Assembly: GCF_000143415.4 (NCBI RefSeq)
Contig: NW_003314297.1
Coordinates: forward strand, 1,184,148-1,248,147
Reading direction: 5' to 3'
From: Selaginella moellendorffii
Taxonomy: Eukaryota; Streptophyta; Lycopodiopsida; Selaginellales; Selaginellaceae
DNA length: 64,000 bases
Shown: positions 11,696 through 23,724 of the stretch, one piece after another
Layout of the letters: each line of letters starts with the position of its first letter
Numbering within the stretch: the first letter of the stretch is position 1
Notes under the pieces: generated by a model
Told to the model about the DNA's origin: nothing
Seen by the model: only the letters and a program-made list of their open reading frames with translations
The model's database searches: none
Translations under genes and position numbers: made by a program

Positions 11696-12679
11696 ATGGG
11701 TGATTCCCGGCAGGAAAATGCCACAGATTTGCAGCATGCAGTGGAAGAATTGGATGAGAGGAAGGAGAAGATCGGGAGATCTCCCAGCCAGGAGCTGGAA
11801 TCAACATCTTTGTCCTTACCAGCGCCAAGTATCGGTGATGTCTCGGCCGGATCAAAAGCGCAGGATCCAGAGGGGGGATTCGTGGCAATAGAGATCCAAT
11901 CCCTCTCCACAAATCCTCCGCCTCCACCGACGAAAGGGGGTTTTGAAGAACACAAGCCACCGCAGCCCCTCGGTGGTGGGGACGAGGAAGACGCCAGAAT
12001 TTGTAGAGTGTGCCATCTCTCGCTCGGCCTGAAGCGCTCCAGCGATCACGAGGAGGATCCAGGCGATCCAGTCGACGAGGGGATCGCCTCCAGCCCAATT
12101 GAGCTCGGCTGCGCGTGCAAGGACGATCTAGCATTCGCGCACCGCCGCTGCGCAGAGACTTGGTTCAAGATCAAAGGCAACAGGTACGAGACTTAGAAAA
12201 AAAGAGTTTTTGCTCCTCGTGTCCCCCGCCGCGATTCAATCCAGCATTGAATTAATGGAATCCCCGATTTGGGTCCGCGGCAATCATCATCCCAGCCGGA
12301 CCCAATTGCGCAGGGCAGGAAATTCGTCTCGCCGGATCGGCGAGCCCGAGTGCCTCCCCTGCTTCCCCGGTTTTTAGGGTTTATGTTCTAGTTTATTGGG
12401 CTGTTCTTGCGTGTTTCTCCCGCGTTCTAAGGATTTGTTTGCTGGTTTTGCAGGAACTGCGAGATCTGTGGCCAGCTCGCCCACAATGTGGCTGCTGGCG
12501 CGGACGATTCGAGCTGCGGGCGACACAGCGACGAGCAATCGGACTCCATATTCGAGCGGGCGGGCGATCCCCATCGCCCACGCAGCTTCTGGCAGCACAG
12601 GCCCATTTGCAACTTTGTGCTCGCCTTCATCGTCGTCATCTTGCTCCTGCCCTGGCTCTTCCGGATCCGCCTCTTCTGA
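11696..12679 (+). CDS. RING-CH (RINGv) zinc-finger protein with C-terminal membrane anchor, copy 2
   Basis: Two exons (11696-12183 and 12454-12679) give 237 aa. It is a tandem paralogue of the gene at 10508 with a longer Pro/Ser-rich N-terminus. The RING-CH ligands are CRVCHLS, GCACKDDLAFAHRRC, W and CEICG. A 20-residue insert rich in Asp/Glu and Ser lies between the first Cys pair and the next Cys. The C-terminal hydrophobic segment ends LLPWLFRIRLF. A likely E3 ubiquitin ligase anchored by its tail (inferred from family). I chose the ATG at 11696 because the upstream in-frame opening has no ATG. Confidence 0.88.
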
Positions 12680-12796
12680 TTACAAGAAGTATGAATCACC
12701 CTCCCTTTGTTTAATGGCGTTAAGTTGACATCGATTTTCTCCTTGATATTTTTTGTTTGAATATCTCGTTCGCTAGCGTTAGATTACGATCGTGAT

Positions 12797-13150
12797 CGAC
12801 ATCGACGTGGGAGTGTAATTGATATAAGAACAAAAACCTTGGCTTGTCATTAGAATGATCTATTAGTTGAAAGAAAGTTTAAATCAAAGTTGAAAAGTAG
12901 TTAACCCTAACATCGATGTAGGAGTGTAATTGATATAAGAACAAAAAATTTGAATGATCTATTAGTCGAAAAACTTTTTAAATCAAAGTTGAAAAGTAGT
13001 TAACTTTAATTTAAAATTCCTTTGGTTCCTGCCTAGGGCTTCCAAAAATTCTCGACGGCCTCCCGACGAAGATTTCAACTTAGATTTAAAATTTGTAGGC
13101 CCGAGCCTAGGGCGGGCCTTCCAGAAATTCTCGACGGCCTCCCGAAGGAG
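12797..13150. repeat. Two imperfect tandem duplications in an intergenic region
   Basis: The segment with GGAGTGTAATTGATATAAGA near 12811 recurs near 12921, each followed by ATGATCTATTAGT and AAATCAAAGTTGAAAAGTAG, a period of about 110 bp. Further right, a segment with TTCTCGACGGCCTCCCGA occurs near 13049 and again near 13127. The rest of 12680-13535 shows no gene; its right end is presumably the promoter of the small membrane-protein gene. Confidence 0.7.
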
Positions 13151-13535
13151 ACACGAAGAGGGGGTTTGGAAATAGTTTTCAACCAGCAATTGACGCGTCT
13201 CGGTAAAACCTCATGAACTGCGTCATTGCCCCAAGCGCAAAGATAAGATTTCTACCGGGCCGGCGCGGGGTTTTATACACCACCCCTGGCACAATTCCAC
13301 GCCCCGGCTAGTGGGATAGGTCATGCTGCCGCAGTATATCCCTACGTATATATTCTAGCCAGACCTAGAAGAATATGCCCGGAAATGTTCTTCGCGCGAG
13401 TCATGTGACCGTTGGAATTCTCATGTCCGTCTTAAAAGTATTTGGCTTTTAGGTCTGCGAGAATCCGGAAAGAGGGCTTTGGGATCGATCGATCGAGAGG
13501 GTTTTCTCTGCTAGCACAGGCATCCGGATCCAGCA

Positions 13536-13766
13536 ATGTGTTTCGTGGGCAAGGCGTGCAAGCTCATCTATTGCCTTCTCATCCTCGTGATCGTGGTGGT
13601 GGCGGTGATGGGCGTCCATTGGGCGAGGCACTGGGCGGATCACGTCAAGCACACCTGCGTCGATGGATACTCCCTCTCCGGCAAATGCGTTCCAGCGCCG
13701 CCCCCCGCCGCTCCTCCCGCCGCGCTCGTCAATTCCACATTGTCCATCCGCCGCGGCCTCCGATAG
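13536..13766 (+). CDS. Small single-pass membrane protein, unidentified
   Basis: An intronless 76-aa frame starting MCFVGKACK. A strong hydrophobic helix (LIYCLLILVIVVVAVMGVHW) follows at about residues 10-29, then a His-rich part, two Cys residues (HTCVDGYSLSGKC) and a Pro/Ala-rich tail. A membrane helix followed by a short Cys-containing segment is plausible for a real plant microprotein. No family is recognised and no function is proposed. Confidence 0.5.
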   Translation: MCFVGKACKLIYCLLILVIVVVAVMGVHWARHWADHVKHTCVDGYSLSGKCVPAPPPAAPPAALVNSTLSIRRGLR

Positions 13767-13949
13767 CTAGGGTTTATGCGATTGCTTACTGTTTGATCTG
13801 TTGCTGGCTGGCCATTCCGCGCCGGAAGTTCTAGTCCCCGACGTAATCTATCGGCAAATCTTAGCCGTCTAAATTTGAAAATTCCGAAGCCAATCAAAAT
13901 TAGGTCTATTTTTTCTTTTCCTTGGTCACTGTTTCTTCGCTTGAGAGAA

Positions 13950-15340
13950 ATGGGACGATGCCGCCAGGGCGGATCGATCGGGCAGGGCTCCTGGTACTGG
14001 ATCCGGGACAAGAAGAGCCGCGGCGCCGGCGATTCCAGCGGATTGGTAGTGATGATGGCGTGGATGTTTAGCAACAAGAGGTATCATATGCCCTACGTCC
14101 ATCTCTTCAACGAAATTGGCTGGGAATGCCTCGTTTGTCAAGCGCATTTCCTCAATCTGTAAGCTCTCGCTTTGTTTATCTCTTTCTTTCGTCGCCAGAC
14201 ATGATTTTGCGTCATTTTGGTAGATGGTTTCCCACCCGAGCTCTTGCAATTGCTGTGAAGATTTTGGACGAGCTTGTAGAGGTATTCTCCTTCTCCAGGG
14301 ATGAACTTGAGACCATTTTCTTATATGCAGGAGCTTAGCAAAAGGCCCAGGCCAGTAACTTTTACTTCGTTTTCTGGAGGCATGAAAGCTTGCACATATA
14401 TGATCATCCAGGTGTGTCCTTTCCATTACATTTATTCCTTTGCGATCATCGTCTTCGGGTCACTCAGATTCTACAAGGAAAACGTCCACAAGGTTTCACG
14501 GGCGATATGGTATGCTGAAAGTTCTTCCCAGCTAAAGGCGGTTTTATTTCAATTCTTTTCTTCAGGAAAAGTACAAGATTGTGAGAGATTGCACAGCAGG
14601 CTACATATTCGATTCCACTCCTATCAACTTTGTGAGTGAGACTGGGATTCGCTTCGCCAGGCGAATGCTTGGGACCAGTGTGGGGAACAACTTCGCGGTG
14701 AAGTTTGGCCTGGAGAAGAGCGGCCGAGCTCTCGAGTCTATGTTTAGCTCCAATTTCGAGCAACAGGGAGTCGAGCTAAATGACTCGTTCTACGCCGCCG
14801 TGGTATTGTAGAACTTTCGTATCGCATGCAAGTATATCTCATTGTCGTCCATGCAGGAAATGGCACCGGCTTTGTTCTTGTGTTCAAGAAATGACGATTT
14901 AGCTCCATTCGACGTTATCGAAAAATTTGTCTCCGAAGTGCAAGGCCAAACTTTCAAGAAGGTGACTTTAGTTCACTGGGAAGAGTCTGATCACGTCGGT
15001 GAGTTTTTAGTTTCCTTTCACTCTGGATCAAGCTCACTCGCTTTTGTTGTCCGCCACAGCACATTTGCGACACCACACCGAAGATTACAAACGAGCTGTA
15101 TCAAAGTTTCTCTGCGAGGTTTCTGGTGGTTCGATGGAACAAACCAAAGGATTAATGGCCCAAGAACAAATAGAAGAAGTTAAGCAACACCACCTAGAAG
15201 AACGGACTGTGAAGAAGCTTGAGGATGTTGCAAGCATGATCGTAGAAGACGTTTTTGATCTGCAGCACGACTTTAAAGACGACAGTGCAGTAAAAAAGAG
15301 GATCATATTAACGTTTCCTGTTATGCGATCAAGGCTCTAA
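13950..15340 (+). CDS. TMEM53/DUF829-like alpha/beta hydrolase family protein
   Basis: Seven exons: 13950-14158, 14224-14281, 14331-14411, 14468-14509, 14566-14802, 14857-14998 and 15060-15340, giving 349 aa with all joins in frame. The family is recognised from VVMMAWMFSNKRYHMPYVHL near the N-terminus, the nucleophile-elbow region TFTSFSGGMKACTYM, GYIFDSTP, APALFLCSRNDDLAP (acid region) and SDHVAHLRHHTEDYKRAV (His region). A charged, probably helical C-terminal extension follows. DUF829 proteins are predicted hydrolases without a settled substrate in plants. Homology is strong; function is open. Confidence 0.85.
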
Positions 15341-16704
15341 AAGAAGCTAAATGATATTTTACATTGTATATAATCAAAGACTTAACAGCTCCTTATTACC
15401 AACAAAACAAGAAGAGGTACCCCCAAACTTCTCCAACACAAACACTTAAATTAGGATACAGTGTGTTTTCATGACCTTTATAAACAGCTAGATCAACCAG
15501 TGTATCGGTTAACATATGGCCTTCCATACAGTGGACAAAGTGTGCTTTATTATTGACTGTTTTATTTGAATCAATCACAGATTAATTGAATTATAAATGA
15601 CCTAATCATGAGTTTATTGATCAATTCATGAATTGATTGATCTGTTCATGATTTAATTGATCAATTCATGCTATTGAATTGATAATGTTGATTGATAAAT
15701 TCATGATTTCAAGATTAATCAATTGATTTTATTAAGGTTAATATAATCAATTAGCACGTGGACTTTACAGTGCCACAAGGGTTTTATAGCTGCCTGTGTT
15801 ATGCTTCACTCAGTCCACGAAATTGCAAATGTGGTGCAAAGTTCGTTATTGTACTTTTTTTTATTGGCTGTGGAGACTTGACTACAAAAGTCCATCTTTA
15901 CAAAAGAAGAGACTTTCCAACTCTAATGAAACAAAATCAAATGCCTAAATACCTTGTTGGCCAGTGCTATGGCGGCCATGCAGCACAAAAACCCAAGCTC
16001 AAGCCATTTCTGCAAGTAAAGAAAGCCTCATTTTTGAGATAAAAAAAATGGCTTAAAGAATTCCCCTTCGAGGTGAGCCACAACAATCATGCGAGCATGG
16101 CCGTGGCTAGGGAAAATGCCATGGCCATGGTGCTGGCCTTGACCCAAAACACCTCAGCCCTTGTGTCCAGCCATTTGTGTGGGTTGGTAGTGCAATAAGA
16201 TGTTGCTAACACTTGCTTAAGCAATTTGAGTTTCTTTGTATTGTTGACTAGGATTTATTCAGATTGGTTAGCGTGATAGTTGGCATAATTAATTGTTTGT
16301 GGGTTTTATCACATTTATTGATTGTTGCTCGAGTTAGTTATGATAGATTAAGATGTTATTTACTTCAAATGATACATTCACAAGTATTGTGCTTATCGAT
16401 TAATGATACTTTGTGTTCTTTAAGTTATCTTTGGTAAGTTGTTTGGCATACTGTCTACAATTTTCGATAGTTAAATTTTCTCATTGAGTTTTTTCGATGA
16501 TACACTGGCTATTGAATTTTGTTGAATGATGAATCCTATGTGTTCTAAACATGATGATCTTGGTGGTTTCTGTACTCTTATACTCATTTATCAGATGATA
16601 ACTTACTTGGAATACTTTTGTGTTCTAATTTAAGATTTCTTCATTGATAATTAAGTCTTTAAGATATCATTGTCTATGACTTTGATATTGTCCACTATTA
16701 ATCT
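15341..16704. other. AT-rich intergenic region with short palindromic repeats
   Basis: Between about 15590 and 15750 the motif TTGATCAATTCATGA and variants recur several times in both orientations. The rest is AT-rich non-coding sequence. No gene or recognised element is supported. Confidence 0.5.
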
Positions 16705-18070
16705 TTGAGTTTGGGCCAGTATAGGTAGACTGGCTTTAGCACTTCGTGTGCATGGTGAAATCTTTAATCATGGGGTAGCTACTGTCGATTGGTCACATAA
16801 CCCGCCTCTCTATCGATGTTCCTTATTCCGTTAAAAGGGCGTGACCATATAAACAACTTTAACTGCTTGTTTACAGTAGTTTATCTAAACCTTACCGACA
16901 AGTTTGGTTTCTTTGCTCAGAAAGTTAGGGCCTCTGGCTTCTCTCTCTATGTCTTTATAGGTAGAGGTGTATCACACTTTTGTAAGCTGGGTGACACCTA
17001 GAGTAGCAAGGGTGGCTAAATTTATTAGACATTTCCTTGTCGGCGACGGCTGGAAGGTGTTTGAGCTAGTAGTGCATCTGCGTTAGACAAAAAGGTTGCC
17101 TCCTAACTTATTTAAGTTGGTGCATTTCTCACATAGTGTGATCACTATGAAATTTTTCTGGAGTTGTTTCTTTGGCAGTGGTCTAAACTCGAGTATACAT
17201 CGATGAGGACCTTGATCTTCCCTAGGGGGGGAGAGTGTCGCAAGTGTGACTTCGGGTATCGAAAGTTACCTATCAGCTAGTCCTTATGAACACTCTTTCC
17301 TTACTGCCATGATGGCAAGAGGTCGGTATTGCTGGACCCTTTATTAGTCCCTCTTGTTCACGTGTTAGTAAACTGGACTTTGCATCTTTATTTGGCTAGA
17401 CGAGCATAAGGAAGGAATTCCTAAGTGTCTATTTAGCCAAGCATAGCTTCTTAGTTTTCTTTTGCTCTATTTTGCACTGGTTTGACAAGAACCCTTACGT
17501 ATTAAGATTAGTCCCTCAATATCGCTGAATGATAGCTTACCGTATCTGTTAAACACCCTCACTATCATGCCCTTTATGTTAGTCTCATTTCGGTCCCAAA
17601 TACTATTTATGGAAAGTGTTCAGATTTACTCATTTGGCATATTTACGAAATGTAGAGATTGTCTTGAACACAATGATGTTTGTCCCGTGTCTAAATTCAC
17701 AATCTAAAGACATTCCATATTTAATAAGTTTTGAGCTTGTCCCAGAGACTAACTCTTGATACTAAGGGAGGCTTGGGGTGAAAGCCCAAAGCATGTGTTC
17801 CTCAGGGGGGGAGGGTGTGGGGGGTTCCAAATGTATAATAGGGATAGTGGGTAGATTGGGCATAGCTGACCAACCTGAGGCATAGTTTAACTCCCGCTTG
17901 CGTGCCTGTCCTTGTTTTGCATCCGGCTTGGGTCTAAGCCCAAGTTCCATTCCATGTTAGCTGGTGGAGTACCCATGTCCTTGCGTTAGGCCACTAGTAT
18001 GTTGAAATAGCACTATACTCTATTTGGCTCTATTTTGCGTGTTGGTCCTAGCATTAGAATGCTGGTTGCT
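16705..18070 (+). mobile_element. Diverged LTR fragment of the Ty3/gypsy family
   Basis: The segment aligns by eye with the 3' LTR at 55090-56543: an opening with a CATGGGG block, then GAGGACCTTGATCTTCCC followed by a G-run and GAGTGTCGCAAGTGTGACTT, then GGTGAAAGCCCAAAGC further down. It is heavily diverged and its right end is truncated near 18070. No coding sequence is attached. Confidence 0.7.
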
Positions 18071-18343
18071 CTAAGACTGATCTAAGTTTCTCCGTGCTCT
18101 TATTCCTTGCTCCTTGGGCTGTACACTTAGGAGTTGTTCCGTGATCCAGTGCTATTACTCCTTGGCTCCATGCTTGGGAGTTTGGCACCATTTCTTCATT
18201 CAGTGGTCTAAGGCCCTGAAATTTGGGTTCCACACCACTGTCCTTTGAACATGTGGCATGTGATACATGGCATATAACACGTGGCACATGAAGGGTATAG
18301 GTTCTATTTCATGGTTATTCTATGGTATATCACCATAGGATAA

Positions 18344-18364
18344 CCCCCCCCCCCCCCCCCCCCC
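18344..18364. repeat. Poly-C run of 21
   Basis: An uninterrupted run of 21 C lies between two retroelement fragments. It may be a real homopolymer, or its length may be uncertain for technical reasons. Confidence 0.9.
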
Positions 18365-18374
18365 TCCTTCTGTT

Positions 18375-19195
18375 GCTATTAAGGTGCTTTAGCTATATGG
18401 CTAGAGCGATGTTCTTATGAGCCATACAAGGTATCCAAGTAGGTAGTGCCACCCACATTTGGATTAGAAACATCAACCATCCAATCTCTCAAGGGAATTA
18501 AAGTTGACTCTAAAACACTTCACCAAGTTACACTACTTGTCCATAATCACTTTGTCCATAATCACTTTAGTCTTGAACTCCTTAATAATTATATCATCAC
18601 CCCCCACGTGGGTGCAGCCTTCCTTGATCATATTAGCCTTTCTTGGCTAAATTGGTTCCATTAGAGTCCTCCCTCTTACTATCCCACAGGAACTCACTAA
18701 ACCCCATAGGTTTGGGAGATGATTGCTTTGGGCTTTCACCCTTGAATTCAACTCGGATTTAGACTCAGATTTGGACTTAGACTCGGACTCAGTTTTGGAC
18801 TTAGTCTTGATCTCAGTCTTGGACTCTTTAGACTCCATCTTGGACTCCATCTCAGACACCATCTCAGACTCCATATTAGTTTCGGAGTTGGACCTGGTCT
18901 CAAACTCCATCGTAACCTCCATCTTAGACTCTTTTTCGGACTCCATCTTAGACTTGGTTTTGACACTTCCATGTGTCACAACACTGATCCCTCTTGTATC
19001 CTTATCTAGAGATTTACTTATTAATCACTTTATGCTCGTTCCTCGAGCACTTTGTTGGGAGTTCCACTCCTACCTATCAACTTTCCGAGTCAGAGCTTTT
19101 AGTTCAAATGTGTTATGCTTGTTGAACTTCCACTTTAGCCATTATCATATAGCACCCTTTAGCCCCACATTGGGGCTTAGGGATTTATGTCTTAC
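18375..19195 (-). mobile_element. Old truncated LTR of the non-autonomous minisatellite-bearing family
   Basis: It matches the inner part of the young LTR at 36109-37938: TGGCTAGAGCG, then ATCCAAGTAGGTAGTGCCAC, then a degenerate GACTCGGACTCA-type array at about 18740-18970, then the end GGGATTTATGTCTTACA corresponding to the young end TTGTGTCTCACA. C-to-T type changes dominate. The first part of the LTR is missing. Element sense is the minus strand, as in the young copy. Confidence 0.75.
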
Positions 19196-19199
19196 ACCA

Positions 19200-20580
19200 T
19201 CTTGATCATCACAAGATTTGGTATCTATGAATAAAGCCTACAAGATACATTAATAGATCACTTTTTGCATTGATTGCAAGAAAAACTTGAGGAAAGTAAC
19301 TCATCTCTTCTTCCTCATAGTCCATATTAACTAATTTGTCAACCCCTTCAGCTTCACCACCACCATCTTCCCTCATAACATTGACACAAAACCTTGTCTT
19401 ATGCTTATTAGGATATTTTGAGGATTTATATCCTACCTTTCCACAATAGAAATAATAACCCATACTATCTATTCCACTAGAAGCAAGTTTTATAGATTGT
19501 TATTACTTGTATCTACTAGGAGGAGAAACAAAGCATATAGGACTAAAAGAAGATGGTAGTGGTGGCCAACCACCACCTTTATTAATTATCACTTATAAGT
19601 CTCTAAAGTGGAATTTCCCTTCCCTCTATTTCTATTCACCTTCTTTATTCCTAAAGTCCAAGGTAGTAGTATACGATTGCTAATACTATTCTATGAGTGA
19701 GTGAGTGAAGACAACTTGTTATACTACCTCTTTACACTCTAAATATATCTTTAACTTAAACTTCAAAATCTCATGGCAAGAAAATAAACCCAAACCTTCT
19801 AAGAAATAACTTTAAGCATGTTTGTCACTCATATTTACAATCATGATGAATTTATGAGCAAATGCATTAATATAGTGCATAAGGTCTCTATGTTGTTTTA
19901 ACCACGTAGCTCTACATGAAGTCTCAAACCAAGATCATCCAGCAAATATTCCTTATAGATATAAGACTACATCTTAGTCCAACTTCTAGTTTACCTTTTT
20001 TTAACACACATTTAGCACCACCAAGTTTTGGCATGATTGGTGAAAAAGGACTACACACACTTTCATATGATCATCCATATTTGCTGCTATGAAATTTTTT
20101 TTTATATTATAAACTCAGTCTTCCAAAACTTGATAGTCCCATATACCTCTAAAATTGAGTGGTTTCAAGGGTTTGAACTTTAAAAATCATGCAATTGAGG
20201 GCAATTGTAAAACCTCATCATCCTCAGAACTTGAAAAAGATTTTAGTTGTTTAGGTTTAGCTAATTTAGGTGCCTTAGCTTCTTTCTTCTTCTTCGTGTT
20301 TTCTTTTTTCAATTTGTAAACTTTATTTTGCAAATTCTCGATCTCAATGTCTTGAGCTATATGTTGTGTTGTCGCAACCTTGAGCTCTTTCTTTTTTGAC
20401 TCCACCTTATCCTCTTCCATAGCATTTCTAGTAGGAGTTTCCTCCTCTTGATTCGCTCGTTTAGAGGTTTTAGTGTCATCAATATAGTTCCATTTTACCA
20501 TCTCACCAGCTATATACATGCCTTTAATAATAAATGAACATATATACAATGTTTTTACCAAATGGTGCAATCTAATTAAA
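19200..20580 (-). pseudogene. Decayed gag / protease start of a Ty3/gypsy element
   Basis: The minus-strand frame 20570-20187 starts MHHLVKTLYICSF and has the same acidic and Lys-rich gag N-terminus as the copy at 49654. Further on (19463-19209) a zinc-knuckle remnant (YYFYCGKVGYKSSKYPNKHK) precedes the start of the protease region, both matching 50773-51020. Internal stops and gaps show it is dead. It is cut off at 19200 by the neighbouring LTR fragment. Confidence 0.75.
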
Positions 20581-20678
20581 TCTATAAAAGTTGCTTTAGA
20601 TCTACAAGAAAAGTCTTTATGAATGCAATTAGAGTTAGAAACTTTGATAAAATTTGGATAGGAATCATTGAGATAATT

Positions 20679-21650
20679 CCTCTAATACCAAATATAGTCT
20701 ATATGAATTTGAAGCTAAGCTCTAAGTTTATTACACTCTAAAACAAGGGTCTAGTACATACTTAATATCCCCTATAAGCACGAACTCCTTATATCCAGCT
20801 CTTGGATGCAAAACAGTGTCTAGCATAATTTTGGCAATTGGTGACTTAAAATGAGGAGGAAAGTACCCTATCGACTAAAGTAGAATAAAGGTTGAGCATA
20901 GACTTAATTTGGATGCAAAATAATGAGTAAACATTTTGAGTAAATCTAAACAATTATCATAAATAGTATATGGAACAGAAACAGGTAAAGTGAACACAAT
21001 AAGCTATCATATAGCAATATTAAAGGACTAAACTCATTAGGTGAGGGTATTTGTCATTAACCAATGCAAGATACAATAAAACAGGAATTCCTTACTATTA
21101 AATATGCTTAGTTAATAGCATGTAGAAATTCCATCTTTATGTTCATCTAATCTAAGTACACTCAAGGTGTCCAATTAACTCCACTAGTACAAGATGGGTC
21201 GATAAAAAGATTCAACTATACTAAACTTTTGCCATTATGGCAGTAAAGAAAAAATATCCATAAGGATTGGCTAACAAATACCTTTCAATACCCAAAATTA
21301 CATTCGTAACACTTGTTTATTTCAAGAGCAACATTACACTAATGGCATGTAAGGAAAAAAAAACTAGTTAATATGAAAATGAGAGAACTTACTTCTATTT
21401 ATATTCCATTGGTTGGAAAAGGTTTGTTGGTACATGAGAGGGCCTAAAATTATCTATTGATTGAAATACACAAACCTCATGATGATTCTAATGTAGCTAC
21501 CCAATCTGAAAGATCCATCAAATATGATGTGAACACATTGTAGACTTTGCTTATGTTATGCAAATTACCATCATCCTCCATTGCTTCAAAAATGTACTTA
21601 TAATACCAGATAGCACATTCAAAAACTTCCCACTATAGATGCTCTATACA
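20679..21650 (-). mobile_element. Primer-binding site and 5' LTR of the same decayed gypsy copy
   Basis: On the minus strand the LTR precedes a primer-binding site TGGTATTAGAGG (20679-20690), close to the initiator-Met tRNA complement. The LTR runs from about 20692 rightwards and resembles the inverted LTR at 48075-49270, for example around GATGCAAAACAGTGTCT and the GGCAGTAAAG/ATCCATAAGGATTGGC blocks. The outer end is unclear. Confidence 0.65.
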
Positions 21651-23724
21651 TTGCTAAATGAGTGCAAAAAAAAATTAGATTTCATTTTGAAAACAACATT
21701 TCTCACCTAGTTTCAAGTAGAGATGCCACAAATGAATGGTCAGGCTACAACACCCCAAACCTGAATCACATTAGCCTCAACAGCATTGTGTTCATTAGCA
21801 TGATCACTACAAATGCATTTTGGTCACCCAAAGTGCTTCATTGCTTTTATGTAAGTGTTAAAAATTGTATGGGCTTCTTTTATCGTCACTAGCTTAAATA
21901 CAACTATATAGTGTGTGGCATTATAGATAATGTCTGCACATAAAATCCATAGGATACAAACTTGCAATATGCTACAACAAAAAAAGCTTATACACATATG
22001 CTAAAAACAAAAGCAAAGAGTATAAGGCTTGGTAATATTGTCAACTTGTCATTGTATCCTGGAAAGCTGTTTGTTGAAGAGTGTAGCATTGTTCTGTATT
22101 GCACGAGCATCTCATATTTGCCATCAGCTGAAACAATACCCAGCTACTTAACAGAATTTAACAATACTCTAAGTTGTTCCAGACTTATGCATTAGAATGT
22201 TAATTCAAATATGTTGAAGTACCTCACTAGAGGGAATTCTACAATATGCACCTCTCCATGTTGCATTAGCAAGACACATACTTGTGCGAAGCCGCCCATT
22301 CGTGCTGCTTCTTCTAGTTGCCGCTCCGAGAGCATGGGAGACTTGTATACTTTTACAATGTTAGTTGGGAAATTCCAAGTTCATTGGAAATGGAGTATAG
22401 TGTCTTGGTCTTTAGAGTCTTAAGCTAGACCCAAAGGGCAAAAATACTTGGGCAACTGAAATCTACTTGTGCTAAAAATGCCATGAACTGGAAAAACATA
22501 CAAAGGAAAAAAATTATTCCAGCATTTGGATGACTATAAATTATGTATTATTGCATTAGGCTCATAATCAGAGTCTGAATATAAGTTGGAGTCTAAGTCT
22601 GATTCACTTTTTCCTATTCATTTCTATCTTCTACACCTACAAGAATTTGCCAAGAAATGTATGCATAAAAAATAAGACTAAGGAATAGCTTACATATGTA
22701 TCTTCTGTGTGTTTTGAGAAGTCCCTCTGATGATGTTGGGAACACGATAAAGGGACCAAAGGGATTAAGGTTGTCTTTGGTTGTCTTGCCTAGTCACTAG
22801 GCTGTCTTCCAGGTCCCTGGTCCCTAGTTGCTTCCTCCTATTCATTTTTATCTTTTACACCTACAAGAATTTGCTAAGAAATGTACGCATAAAAAACAAG
22901 ACTAAAGAATAGTTTACATATCATGTTTTAAGAAGTCCCTTTGATGGTGTTGGGATTAAACACAATAAAGGAACCAAGAGATAAAGGTTGTCTTTGGTTG
23001 TCTTGCCTTGCCACCAGATTGTCATCATTGCAACCAAGTTGTCACCAGATTAGGTTGTCCTTTATTATAAATTGCCTTACAAATTACATGCCATACCCTA
23101 GTCCTCTAGAGTGTGGGAGTGCTAGTGTGGAATTCTAAAGTGAGGAGTGAGTGAGGATTATAGAGATTCTCTTCTACAATTCTTTAAAATGTTTTTAAAG
23201 GATTGCCTAGCATAGGCAAATTACTGGTCTACAAGAAAATAATTATTAGCTTAGATAGTTTGTAGTCATTCATTTATATTATATCTAGCTAGTATGATAT
23301 TTACATAATAGTTGCTCTAGTCCTAATTATATAGCATCCAAAATATTTTTACAGTATTGTTACTCTTATTAATTTTTCTGTACTTCTATTCTGATACATC
23401 TTAGACATAATTGCTACATATATTCCACCAATTGCACCTCGATCTGGTGCCCGCTGTCAAGCATGGCGAAAGGGATCGATCGAATCAAATGCGTGCTTTG
23501 CATAGGATGTTACACGTGTCACTTGTATCACTTTGCTTGACATGTTCCTTCCACTGTACCAGCACTGAAAGTCACGAGAAACATATGAGAAAAATGAAAG
23601 GATGAATCTATTTGATGATGATTTCCCAAGATCACAATTTTGTCCAACTTTGAGACATCTCATGGAATGAGCACAATTCCCCAGGCTATCTATCGTTTAC
23701 CATTGAAGAGGACTAGTGAGAAAG
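21651..23724. repeat. Repeat-derived region with a 224-bp-period direct repeat
   Basis: A segment starting CCTATTCATTTCTATCTTC at 22613 recurs at 22837. Each copy runs through CACCTACAAGAATTTGC and a TGTTGGGA block, ending in GGTTGTCTTTGGTTGTCTTG. This may be an LTR or LTR-flank duplication of a copia-like element, but no primer-binding site or coding sequence confirms it. The remainder shows no supported gene. Confidence 0.5.

Noticed and set aside
18723-19205. Asp/Ser-rich 160-codon frame
   Set aside because: It is the degenerate minisatellite of an old LTR copy, not a gene.
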